Source: Entomortierella parvispora
Lineage: Eukaryota > Mortierellomycota > Mortierellomycetes > Mortierellales > Mortierellaceae
Direction: 5' to 3'
Length of the DNA: 64,000 nucleotides
NCBI GenBank assembly: GCA_963573315.1
Contig: OY752145.1
Coordinates: forward strand, 2,604,001 to 2,668,000
Shown piece by piece: positions 11,403-22,566 of this stretch; the first letter of the stretch is position 1; every line of letters starts with the position of its first letter. Made by a program: the position numbers and the translations under genes. The notes under the pieces were generated by a model. It saw only the letters and a list, made by a program, of their open reading frames with translations, did not search any database and was not told where the DNA came from.

Positions 11403-12207
11403 AAAAGAGCTCTCTGACGTTCTAGTTCCAAACAGCTTTGGTGAGATGGAGCACTGGAAGTCCAATAATCAACTTTTCAAGTATTGCCAGGCAAAGAAGA
11501 GTGAGCTGTAGTAGCTTACTAAAATAAATTCAGCCCGTCATGACACAAGGAAATGCAAACTCGGAGTGGAGCGCCGAGGAGTGTACAAAAGGAAGGACGA
11601 TGGCACTTGCTCGACTGGAACATGAAACTGGCGCGCGCGCATTTGAGGGAATGTGCGCCAGTTGTTGATGACCCATTCGGGCTGACGAGCAATGAACAGA
11701 TAGACAAGCGGACGGAAGGACGAACGACGAGGGCGATCGAGCCGCTCGGGGAAGAAAGAGAAGGACAGAAACAGAAGGACAGGCAGGACAGGCGCGTGCG
11801 AAGAAAGTCCGACGGACCGAGAGAGCCTTTTGCACGTCTCGGGCAAAATATTTCCAATTGAGACTCTCCTGCCCCACACCCACGCCCACACCAGCCCGAT
11901 CCGATCGCCGGCAAAGAGGAGGATCGATCCGCCCGGAGAGTCTCTTCGTGTGTGTGTGTGTGTGTCTGTGTGTGTCTGTGTGTGTCTGTCCGTGTGTCTG
12001 TCCGTGTGTGTCTGTCTGTCAGTGCATGCATGTCCGTGTGTGTGTGTGTGCGTGCACACTGCGCGTGCCCAGTCATGTTCCCTCCCTCCTCCCAACGACG
12101 TCCTTCTCGCTTCTTCGCTTCTTCCTTCTGTCTTTTTGTTTCTTTGTCTCCATCCCCATCCTCATCCCCATCTCCATCTTCATCCTCCTTCCTTCCCTCC
12201 TTTCATA
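11403..12207. other. Intergenic, promoter of Mpo1-like gene
   Basis: No gene is visible. The stretch contains the TG/CTG microsatellite and then CT-rich DNA leading into the Mpo1-like start codon, a common layout of fungal promoters. ORFs here on the minus strand are translations of the microsatellite. Confidence 0.45.
11948..12056. repeat. (TG)n / CTGTGTG microsatellite
   Basis: Runs of GTGTGTGTG interrupted by CTGTC or CCG triplets. It lies 150-260 bp upstream of the Mpo1-like start codon. Confidence 0.95.
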
Positions 12208-12973
12208 ATGTCCCACTCCAAGGTCTTTGACCTCAAGTACCAGCTGTTCCAGTACGGCTCCCATCACCACAACATGTGGAATGTCGGCATCCATCTGACC
12301 TGCATTCCCCTCATCCTCTGGTCCGGACTCGTCTGGGGCGCCAACTCTGGTCCCTTGATTGCCGCCCCCTCGGCCGCCGCTGTTGCCTCGGGTGCCCCTG
12401 TTGCCGTTGCTCTGTCAAAGATCTTCAAGTTCTGCCCTCCCAACGTCTCCCTCGCTCTCATGACCGCCTATGTTGCCTACTATATCAAGCTCGACAAGGT
12501 CGCCGGCGTAAGTGCTCTTCCCACGCTTTGTCTGTTTGCCTGTCTATTTGCCTGTCTGTATGTCTCTCTCCGAGATGATGATGCCATGACACCTGAGGTG
12601 TTTTCGTGTTTCGTGTTCTTACCTCTTTTTCTTGTTCTAGCTCTTGACCGCCCCCTTGTTCCTCGGACTCGCCAAGCACGCCACTCACTTTTACCAGACC
12701 AACCCCAACGCCAACAAGATCGCACTCTACGTTCATGTTATCGCCTGGATTGCCCAGTTTATCGGCCATGGTGTCTATGAGAAGCGTGCACCCAAGCTTT
12801 TGGACAACTTGTTGCAGGCTGTAGTCTTGGCACCTTACTTCGTCGTCTATGAGGTCATGTTCTACTTTGGTTATCGTCCCCAGCTCAAGGCCGAGCTTGA
12901 TGTGATGATCAAGGCCGATGTCGCCGCCTTCCAGGCCAAGCGCGCCGCGTCCAAGAAGGACAAGACCCAATAA
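12208..12973 (+). CDS. MPO1: Mpo1-like ER dioxygenase (DUF962/YGL010w family)
   Basis: Two exons, 12208-12507 and 12641-12973, joined across a GTAAGT...CTAG intron, give 210 aa. Yeast Mpo1 is an Fe(II)-dependent ER membrane dioxygenase that shortens 2-hydroxy fatty acids (alpha-oxidation in phytosphingosine breakdown). Family marks seen: an N-terminal histidine cluster, YGSHHHNMWNVGIHL, followed by a hydrophobic segment; a second conserved block, VHVIAWIAQFIGHGVYEKR; and then LLDNLLQAVVLAPYFVVYEV, which is membrane-like. The C-terminal tail is Lys/Ala-rich (AKRAASKKDKTQ). Length and order fit the family. The start is the first ATG after CT-rich leader DNA. The gene is intact and probably expressed. 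The substrate role is carried over from yeast. Confidence 0.88.
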
Positions 12974-13324
12974 GCGACCAGCAGAAGTAGCAGCAGCAGC
13001 AGCAGCATTGTGTACCATACCACCAAAACGGAGAAAAGAAGCGAATGGAAGACCCGGATCGCACCCTTTTGTAACCAAGAACAATAAAACAAAACGTCTT
13101 TGCAATCAACTTTGGTCAAACAGTTTTGCACATCCAAAAGTCAACCGTGAGACCCGTCGATGGGAAGAACAAAGGTGCTCTGACCGTTCTGACCCCCTGT
13201 CATATTGCTTTGCCACGGGCAAAGTCTGATGCTTCCCATCCCCCTTTTTGCCTTTCTTTTCTTGTCTTCCCAGTCTCTCCCTCAACCCCCCATCCCACTC
13301 TGGACATATTCCTTCACTACAGCA
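12974..13324. other. Intergenic
   Basis: Holds the 3' end of the Mpo1-like gene, including an AATAAA at about 13,082, and a CT-rich leader before the ATG at 13,325. I see nothing else. Confidence 0.45.
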
Positions 13325-16300
13325 ATGGCCGCTCAGGACCCCGATGTTACTGAGAGACTTTGTCAGGCCTTCCGGTGGGGACAAGGGCGCTTTATCTGGA
13401 AAGCTCCGGCCAAGTTTGATCGCACAACCGGCAAGACCGTGGTCTACTTGCGTGACCTCCTACCAGCACGTTATCAAGGCACGGCATATGTCACATACGG
13501 CGACAATGAGCTCGTGGAATTCCTGACAGATGATAACGACGAGCGTCAGTAAGAATAGGAGGATGTTCATTTGCTTTGATGCTCCTTGCCACTTTGAAGA
13601 TGAAATTCTCAACTTCTTTGATCCGAAATAGCGAACCACTACGCTTCGAGCACCTACCGGAAACAGTTTTGCAAATCGAATCCATCGATGAAAGTCTCGC
13701 ATTGGAGTATTGCGCGTCAGATTCTACAGCCCTTATTGTGTCGTTATTAAGCCAGCTCGCCCTCGACCCGATGATGGCTTCAGTCATCCACCCCATGCAG
13801 GCGTCCATGAACGAACATCTTCTGGTCAACCTCACTCATAAAATGGAGGAAGTTATAGAGACCCAACATAAAGTCATAGACACTCAACACAAGCATCACG
13901 CTGAAACCATCGACATGCTTTCCAGGCTCAGCGACAAAGCCAACGACATCTTCCGACTTACATATGAGCTCCATGAGTATCCGATCCCACGTCTCTTTAT
14001 CATCCTTCCGGGTCGCAGCTCGTTCAAAGGCAAGCTTAACCCGCTTGCCGACAAGTATCGACTCTACTTTCTCTGCGAATGTGATCAAGCAGTGCCAGAA
14101 GACGGAAGCGAAGTGCAGCCACATATCCATTTTGCCAAACACGACGGATACGACCTGGAACGACCGTCCGAATTCTGCAAGAAATATGGCCCGTACATAT
14201 TGACCATGCTTCAACTTCTCAGCGTCTCAATGGCTGCGGCCTCTTTTGCCGTGCCTCCCATCGCCGGTATTGGAAAAGAAGTCGAAAAGGGACTTGAGGA
14301 CGCCAAGGACCTATTGAAGGAGAAGATGAAGCAGACAATCGTATATTTGAAGGATTTGCCAACCAGAGAACAAGTCAATACTGGTAACGATCCTGAGGAC
14401 TCGGATTACGACTTCAAAAAGATTGAGGCGCTGGAGGGAGCCGATCTGCGACATCTGGCCTCCTTCTTAAAGAATCGTGACGAAACTCGGGTCCTCGGTA
14501 ATCTGTATAGACTGGCAAGACCTAATGGAACCATCAAGTGGGTTTGTCTGGACCACTACCGAAAGGAATACAAGGAAATCGACCGAATGCATTTTATGGA
14601 GTTTGTCAAAACAAACGGTGGTAAATACAACCTCAAAGAGGGCAAGGTTGAGATGCGACTCACTTCAGGTCAAAAGGCGGGGCAGTTTTATCAGCATTTG
14701 CTCGGGGCTCGATATGTTTACGAATTAGTCGTCGCTCTGGACTGGGACACGAGCCCGGATGACTTCAGGGAACTACGAAAAACCATGGAGTCTCTGCCGA
14801 CCATTCTCCGCTTGACGGTCGATTGCTGTAACAAGCAGTCGAGGCGTCGGGACTATATTCCTCTTCGAAGTAAGGCATCCTCCATTTTGAACAAAATAAT
14901 GGCAGTTGAGGGGCTCCAGTCGTTCTCCATCAAGAATTGCAACGGGTTCTTGGATCAAATCGAGAAACTGGACCACACCAATAAGGTATGTGAACTAGAG
15001 TAAACTGGACGGAACAACGATGACACCTATTCTTTCGTATGGACTACGACTAACTTTGTGATACCATAGCTCCGAAGGATTGATTTGGGCCCCGGACTCG
15101 AAGAGCGAACTCAAGTGAGTCTCATTTATTCGCTTATCGAGAAAAGCTCTTGGCTGAGGCATCTGATTATCCATGTACCAGACATACCATCGGCGCTTCT
15201 ACTCTACGCCAAGCCGGATATATATCGGTTCCAAGGACCCTCGGTATTGGAGGCTCAAGTAGCGACCGGCGAGATTTTGACTGCCAAGATTCAAGGACGC
15301 ACTTTTGACGACATAGCACTCGAAGCCGAGAACTGTACCAAGGACTTGTCGGCGCTCTCATTCGTCACCAAGCTTACTACAGCTATCAGTACCGCAGCCG
15401 ATATTGACCATCTCGGCCTGTTTCTCACCAAGGCCAAAGGTTTAAAAGAGATCGTCATCGAGGTCGAAGCGAGCAAATTTTTTGACATCCGTCTCTTTAT
15501 CATCCAGAAAGGAAAGAGCGTTCGAGCTGTACAATTTCACGACAAAACCAAGGAGAGCAGTTTGATCATGACAGACATTCGGAATCCCGCGACAGCCGAG
15601 ATTGACCTGTTGGACGATTCTGCTGACTTTGAGCGCCTTCTCACTCACTTTGGAGCCGTTCCGCATTCGTGTGGAAAAAATACCGTCCTGACGAACGCCA
15701 TCTTTGCAAAACTCGAGGAAAATACTAGAAAGACATCGCGCATCGGTTTCATTCAATTGGATATCGCAGTTCTTGATGAGATGGGTGTTGACAACGCAGT
15801 TTCGGTTATCCAGAGATCGGTTCTCAGGGGACTCACTATCTGTACCAGCGCCCAGAGCAAGACACTCTCCGTAGAAACTACTCTGCTTTGGAGACTGATC
15901 AAGGAGGTGGTGCCAAGTCTCAATGAAACCCTGCTGCGTGTTGAGTGCCCTGAGGGTCAGATCTGTCACTTTTACAGATTCATATGCAGTCTTGTGTCTG
16001 CCGATATGAAGGTTGAACTTAGACTGAGCGATGGCCACAGTACAATCTCTATGGACGACACTCATGACACCCGGACGTCAATTGTTTCGATGCACAGCGA
16101 TAATATCGGCATGCCTTTGGAGGAGTTTTATGAGATGTTTAGGTGTTTACCAAGTGTGCTCGGAGTAAATACCCCAATCTCAGACTCGGTTGTTCCCTTG
16201 CTGGAGAAAGTAATCCAACCGGGAGACACATCCCTCAGGGGCCTGAATTTCGATCCAAGCATCCTTAGCCACGGCTCAAGGGACCTTCTTCTTGATCTCA

Positions 16301-17832
16301 TTGGTCGATGCAGCCTCAGATCCTTGGATATCCAATACCATGACGACGCTGTGGATCTAATTGTACAGTTGGTGCGGATCGTAGGCGAGGGACAGCTGAC
16401 AGTTCACTGCAAAACAGAAATGGTTCCCAGTATACTGAAGCACCTCAGAGGGATCTTGTCGTCGGACGGAATGGGATATAGCTTCAGATTGACAGACGAC
16501 TTGAGCACTATAATCGTTGACGACATCCGTCTTGTTCACTTCAGGTTTGTCAGCGAAGGGGACGCTATGGCCTGCAAGGAGTTATTCGACATTAACGACA
16601 TACTCTCCACGGCTCAAGGATATTCTTCTATTATCACCTTTTCTGCAGCTGCAAAGATGGAGCAGTGGACTCGATCTTTCCCTTCGCCTTATAAGAAGAT
16701 TTGGATAGATACCTCAAGACTGGGCGAGGAGGGTATCCAGGAAATGACGAAGGTCATCTCTAGGTCCAATTTGTCAACCCTGTCGGTCCTTTGTTGCAGA
16801 TTCGAAAACGAGGGAAAAGACATGCGAGAAAGGTTCCTACCTCAAGTTCTGCCTTACTTGGCCAGCTCTGAGCTCTACATTCACTGCCCAGTCAAGGAGT
16901 TTGCAGAGGTATGGGAACTATTAAGGGCTTATGAACCGGCAGATCAGACCAGTACCAGTTGGAAATACTACCTCTGCGACGGTGACAGAAAACTCGATAT
17001 CTTACCCAACTCCGCTCCAAAGCTGGCCATACACGGTGCTGGGGGAGACTATTACAAAGATGCCTGGCCAGTCACGGACGACAATCTTGGAGACACAATG
17101 CTTGAACTGGGGCCTTTTGTGGAACTTCTCGACATGGAGGACATTATATTTTCGGACAAGGACGCCGTACAGTGGTCCGAGTCGACTGCGGGTTTCCCTC
17201 AACTAAGCCTGAACACCCTACGACTCTCGACAGCGCATCTTGGACATGAAGGACTCAACCACCTGCAAAATGTCCTAGACCGGTCTCATTCCCTCGCAGA
17301 TTTCTCTTTTATTTGTGAATGCAATCGGCCCATTTTCACGGCTGTCACTGATATACTGGTGCGGAACAAGGCGACGATTCGGGAGCTGGTGCTCAAAGGA
17401 CCCAATATTCAGCAATGGATCCAGGCAATTTCTGCTATCTTGCCGGACCGAGAATCGCTTCCTCTCATGACCTCCCTCCAAATCACTTTGAACGGCGAAA
17501 CTTTGGACGACATGTCATGTTCTTGGATTTCTTCCATGACAAGGGCTAGAAGGGGTTTACCAGAGTTGAAAAAGATCCGTCTAAGGGATCTCAGGCAGTC
17601 GAGCAAGTTCTGGACTTCATTTCTCCGATTTCTGGACAAGGCGTCTTTGGAAGAGTTGGATCTTTCTGGATCAACTGTTTCCGAGATTGATATCTGTGCA
17701 GCAGGCTATAGTTTGGACGCGCCGTTGAAAATCCTGAACCTGAGACGAACCAATGTCCCCCCCTCCTCCAAGTTTGTATTTAATTCTCTTACGAATGGCA
17801 GACCCTTGGAGATCCTCTTGGACGCACCATAG
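13325..17832 (+). CDS. Large RNI-like protein of unknown function
   Basis: Three exons, 13325-13548, 13632-14985 and 15070-17832, give 1,446 aa with all phases consistent. The N-terminal ~75 residues form a compact segment (ERLCQAFRWGQGRFIWKAP). A heptad-like stretch at about residues 150-185 (VIETQHKVIDTQHKHHAETI) suggests a coiled coil. Next is a distinct block (YPIPRLFIILPG, YRLYFLCECDQ, HIHFAKHDGYDLERPSEFC) ending in an Ala-rich segment. This is followed by ADLRHLASFLKNRDETRVLG and IKWVCLDHYRKEY. The remaining ~980 residues hold irregular leucine-rich, RNI-like units (LRGLTICTSAQ, LRGLNFDPSIL, LNTLRLSTAHLGHEGLNHL, LEELDLSGSTVSEIDI). From memory the layout resembles proteins that are expanded in Mortierellomycetes. 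No nucleotide-binding P-loop is seen, so calling it an NLR is not justified. Confidence 0.8.
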
Positions 17833-18523
17833 AGGACTCTTCATACTTTGTTGCTTGAATTTCCGAGCAGTGGCTAAGCACAACTTACTCCTCATCCCCA
17901 AAATCTTCTTCATTGCGATAATAAAATATTTTACTTTGTTCTTTCTATACTTGTTGTTGAACGGTCGATTCCAATTGCAAGAGTTATCCTTCAATGCAGG
18001 CCTTGCCTTTTGCAAGAAGATCAAATCCGAGTCGATCTGCACCGCGGCAAAGCGTATGCCGGACATTAAGGAGATACAGCCGAGGCCAATGGTCCAGGGT
18101 CCATTCCGCGTCCTTCACAGTCAGTACCACTTCCTGGGGCTGCATCCAAGTCAAGGGACAAGGGGGGTGAGACTGGGGAGACGAAATCTTGTACAGCCAG
18201 TACACAGTGGAGATTTGGTTCATCGGTTATGGACCGTCAAAATAAAGGACATTTTGTCTTTGTTGATTTCGGACCATGGTCGAATTGTTGCCCCCCAAGG
18301 TGATAACTCTGTGTTGACCAGAAGGTGGACATGGTACATACAATAGAATGTTTTCAGTATACTCATGAGGTGCAGGAGGATATCATTCAATGAGGTAGAA
18401 CCCAGTGGCTGTTGCAATAGAAAGAATCAAGAGTATTGAGCCGTTGGCCTTTCAATCATATAGAGATATGTATTCAAGTAAACTCCTGTCGTCGTTGTAA
18501 ACTTCTGAGATCGTCGTCTTCGC
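17833..18523. other. Intergenic between convergent genes
   Basis: Contains the 3' ends of the RNI-like gene (AATAAAATA at about 17,918) and of the Crypton gene transcribed toward it. No supported coding region. Confidence 0.4.
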
Positions 18524-21500
18524 CTACTCCTTTCCTTTGAATTTCCTGGATACACCCTTGGGCATGTTCTTGTAGTATGTTGCAATCGAGCAAGTGTTGT
18601 AGTCGTCCCACAGCATTTGCTTAAAGTCTTGAAGGGCTTGTTCAATCATGACCATCTCAATTGGGCCATCGTCCGGAATATAGCGCAGGACCGAATCGAT
18701 CATCGTCCTTTTGAACAAGTAGAGACCAGCATACCCTTTGGTCTTGCCGCCGGTCGAGTTCTTTTCACTGCGCCATCGTTTGAAGTACCACTCTTCCATT
18801 TGCACGATCGACGGGTTGCCATTGAAACCATAAAACCATTCTTGCCAAATTTCTTCAAGGGTGTTCGGTCGAGGAACCAAAGTGCAGAAAGGCATGCGCT
18901 CTGGTTGTGCGACAGCGGCTTCTCCTTTCTCCTGCCTGTCGCGGGCAATAGCTGCGGCTACCCTGAGAATTTTGCCCTTCGATGTGATAGAATTGTTGTC
19001 CCTATCGATGCCGCGCGGACTGTCAATGGAAACAGGGTGTGCGCTTGAACTGGACCCAGTGACACTTGAGCCTCCTTGAACTTGCGCCTGGGTTGTGGTA
19101 GTCACTCGATTGGCAGCACTGGGCAGAAGAGTTGTTAGTGACGACATCATGGTTTCAAACTTGGTGTTCATCTGGCCGAAACCTTGAGTGAAGCCGTTAG
19201 CGACAAGTTGGCTTAGCTTTTCTGTCTGCAAAACAAGTCGGTCGTGGTTGACATTTTGACCCCTGACCGCGTCGAGGATCCAAGACATGTCGGTAGTCAA
19301 TCGAGATATTCTCTGTGATATGAGGACATTGGTAGTTTCCATGCGCTGCTGAATAACAGGCGCCACAGGAGACATGTCGGGAGGACAAAGGGACACATCG
19401 TCCAACGTTTTTTGCATTGACTCTAAGAAGGTTTCGAATTCTGTTGACTTGAACACCTTACGCTTGAAGATAGGGTGCTGGGATGCCGTTTCCTTCTTTA
19501 ACAACATGACGGCAGCGTCCTGTAAAATAACCTTCCGCAGATGGGCGAGCAGGATAAGGAATCGCCGGCGCAGGACTGTCTCTTTAGAAACATTATTCCG
19601 AGCAGTCTTTCCGTTGGCTTCCTTGACGTTTTGTTTTTCTTGGCGTCCATGGTAGATGTCCTTGTCCAACATGATGTTGTTTACAGTTTGAATCCAATGA
19701 AGATCATAGTGCTCTTTATCTTTAGGATCTGAGCATGCACCTTCGATAAAAGGGAAGACCATCCGTTGTAACTCGAGGTCCGGAATGACATTACGCCGCA
19801 GCCAAAAATTGTGCCCACTCTCAAATCCAGCCATCTGAAACGCTATTGAGGCGTCCACGCCATCGAGATAGTGTGTGATGAGTCGGTTTGTTGCCCATCC
19901 GCCATGTTTTGAAATATCCTCGTGGGTGGCACCACATAGGCGGGCCAATGATGCCCCCAGTCGTCGACCAAGGTGAGTAACTGTGCCCTCTGTGCCCTCG
20001 TTGAGATCGTTCAGAACTTTGCGTGCCTGGTAGTACTGTGAGCTGTAACTTAACTTCGAGTCTCGTTTGGTGGCTTTGGACAACAGGTAATAGTTGACCC
20101 AATTAAAATCATTTAGGTCAGGCGGAGGGGCAGAGGACGAAGAAGTAGGCTGGGAAATACAAGTTAGAGATGATGCAAGTCGGAAAAAAGGCAGTGTCTC
20201 GCCAAATCATGAAATATTATAATACAACTTACCAGCCAATACTCAAGAAGGTAGAAAGCCAGGGCGCCAACAGGACATGCCTCCACATCTGAGTTTCTTA
20301 CCACAACTTTATATCGGATTCTCCCGTCTTTGCTCCCCTTTTCTTGTCTAGACATCAACACGACACCGAGCACGAACGATCTGTCCTTGCCTCCTCGTCC
20401 CGGGGGAGCAACGTTCTGTCCAAAGAGATCGACGATCTTTGCCTCTCGCGTGGTTTTACTGCGGCACATCATAAAAAATCGAAAGGCTGAGTCGAGTCGA
20501 TGGCAAAGACCAGTGATCACCCTCGTCGATTTTCTACGTTCGCCTTGAAGATTATGGTGCCAAAGGTACACCATGATCATTTTATTTTTCGCCAGGGGGT
20601 CGATTTCGACAAAGCCTGCCGTGCCATCATTGGTGCCTCTTGCTCTATTCATCTTTCCCATTCTCGACTCGTAATCCCTAACGGGGCCCTTCAAGTAGTC
20701 CGCAGGGGTTCTCTCGTGATAATTGAATATTTTTGTGTTGTTGGGGTCCGCAAGTTGCTGATGGTAGAGTTCATCAATGGCGGAGACGTATATCTTCACC
20801 ATAGAACTAGACGGCGGACATTCGTTGGTATCATTGTCTGCGCTATCACCGTCGTCGATGTCATTTCCATCGCTGTCGCTGTTGTTGTTATCAGGGTCTT
20901 CTTTCAATGCAGTGAGACATTCAAAAAATCGCACGACTTTTTCCATGATGGCGTTATTATCCCGGTAGCCGGCTTTCAGGCACCATTCCTATTTTTGTTT
21001 AGATGCCCAGTAATAGCTGATGAATTAGACAAACATTGAAGAGGTAACGAGAACAATAGCGTGCCTTGTCATTCGACCCAGAATTACGCTGAAAATGTCC
21101 TGGCATCGGTTGTAAATCTTGCCCGTCGACTCTGTCAAGTGTTGTCTTTGTAGCCCCCCAAAGATACGCTGCATAGACACTCTCTCCTTTTGCCGCAGGT
21201 CAAGCTCATGAGCTTGACTCGCTTCCTCGTCTGTGTGGAACGTCGTGGCAAGGGTCGTGCTGCAACTGGCTCCTCCCGTGGCATCCTGTGGCTGTGGTTG
21301 GTTATAATAAAGCCAAGAGGGGAGATGGAGAGGAGAATGAGCAAACACATTTCACTACTCATGAAAAAGACCATTACTCATGAGGAAGACCAGTATTATT
21401 AATACATTGGTTTCGTGTCGAGAAAAGTCGACGCGTTGTGAATGCTGTCTCTGCCGTTTTCGCGGCTGCTTCTTCTGCTGCTCCCGTTCCTCTTCCTCTT

Positions 21501-21528
21501 CTTCTTGATTCAATTGACGCTTGGTCAT
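18524..21528 (-). CDS. Crypton tyrosine recombinase
   Basis: Four exons read on the minus strand, 21528-21406, 21291-21088, 20988-20233 and 20149-18524, are all phase 0 and sum to 2,709 nt (902 aa). The N-terminus is basic and Q/E-rich. A core-binding domain spans about 85-140 (EWCLKAGYRDNNAIMEKVV). The catalytic domain follows the tyrosine-recombinase pattern: first Arg at about 290 (SKTTREAKI), VEACPVGALAFYLLEYW near 340-360, then His420 and Arg423 (THLGRR), Trp446 (KHGGW) and the nucleophile Tyr455 (THYLDG). A GCR1_C-type DNA-binding domain lies at about 786-851 (EEIWQEWFYGFNGNPSIVQM, KGYAGLYLFKRTM). This order is the hallmark of fungal Cryptons, which move by recombinase-mediated integration. 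The open frame and full catalytic set suggest a recently active copy. Element ends were not identified. Confidence 0.9.
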
Positions 21529-21831
21529 TTGGAAAGTGTGTTCTTGAAATGGGATGTGTGTGATGCGTGGAAGCGTGTAATGAATGATGGGCGTGGGAAG
21601 ATGTGCATGTGCATGTTCCCATTTAAGATTTCCCCGAGGCAGATGCGCGACTGACCCCTGACCCGCGTTTCCAAAAATGTATGTGGCGTTTGGCGCGGAT
21701 CTTCAATTTCAAAGCCTCTCCATCGGGCAAAAAATGAACCGCGGGCAGAAAAAGGATGGACGGCAGTTGTCCCATAGAACGCACGTGACAATATGGACGA
21801 CCAAGTTGGAGCCTGGAGGAAACCTTCACTG
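21529..21831. other. 5' flank of Crypton gene
   Basis: Non-coding as far as I can see. It lies directly upstream of the Crypton start codon (minus strand) and probably holds its promoter and the element's end. Confidence 0.35.
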
Positions 21832-21940
21832 GGTTGAGAAGTAGGTTGAGATGTAGGTTGGGATGTAGGTTGGGAAGTAGGTATATAGGCTGAGAAGTAG
21901 ATTGAGAAGTACAGTAGGTTGAATACTAGGTTGATATGTA
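21832..21940. repeat. Short tandem repeat, GTAGGTTGAGA type
   Basis: About seven imperfect units of 13-16 bp based on GTAGGTTGGGATGTAGGTTGG. The array lies about 300 bp upstream of the Crypton start. Confidence 0.85.
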
Positions 21941-22566
21941 TAAAATGTACGAGTGCGGGCAGTGTTGCGAGATGGGGGTGCCGGCTGCATGGCTGCTTGG
22001 TGACGGGGAGAATGCGTTGGTTGCAGTCGCCCCAAGACCTGTCGACTTTTGTCCTCGGGGGGAGCGCCAGAGATCCAGGAGAGAGTACCGATCACCATCG
22101 CTGATCTTTGGGTGCAGCAGAGACTCGAGTGCTCTGAGTGCAATGGAGAGGACAGGATCTTTTGTCGCCACCGTCCTGGATGCCATCCTAGATCCTAGAT
22201 CAACAGATCCACGCAGGGAAGAAGGGAGATGCCCGCCTCCTTTTGTGCTCCTGACCACTCTCCAGAACATATCAAGACCGAGCACGTCTGCTTCTTTTTC
22301 TTTTCCCGAGAAGGATCGGTCATTAAAAAGAGAGATGGACCCTGCACCGCAATCTTTATGGATCCAGGGTCCAGGATCCGATGATCGGATCCAACACGAC
22401 AGATATCTTCACTGAGGAGACGTCTTCCTCCTTCCAGTTTTCAGGATCTGACAGGTAGACGGAGGCATGAGAACAACCCCCCCCCCCCCCGAGCTATGGT
22501 GGGATGCAGCCAGTGCCATCTGATTCTCCATTCTCCACGGTGCCTCCTCCCTCTCCGAGAACTTCA
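21941..22566. other. Unassigned DNA between Crypton and repeat copy B
   Basis: No convincing gene. It contains GATCC-rich sequence at 22,366-22,400 (GGATCCAGGGTCCAGGATCC) and a poly-C run at about 22,480. A phrase near 22,340 (GCACCGCAATCTTTATGGATCC) resembles CAACCGCAATCTTAATGGATC at about 33,460, so part of this DNA may itself be repeated. Confidence 0.35.

Noticed and set aside
11538-12095. Minus-strand ORF with His/Thr/Asp repeats
   Set aside because: It is a translation of the TG/CTG microsatellite in the Mpo1 promoter.
13325-17832. NLR (NACHT/NB-ARC) immune receptor
   Set aside because: I find no P-loop GxxxxGK[ST] or other nucleotide-binding motif; only the leucine-rich part is suggestive.
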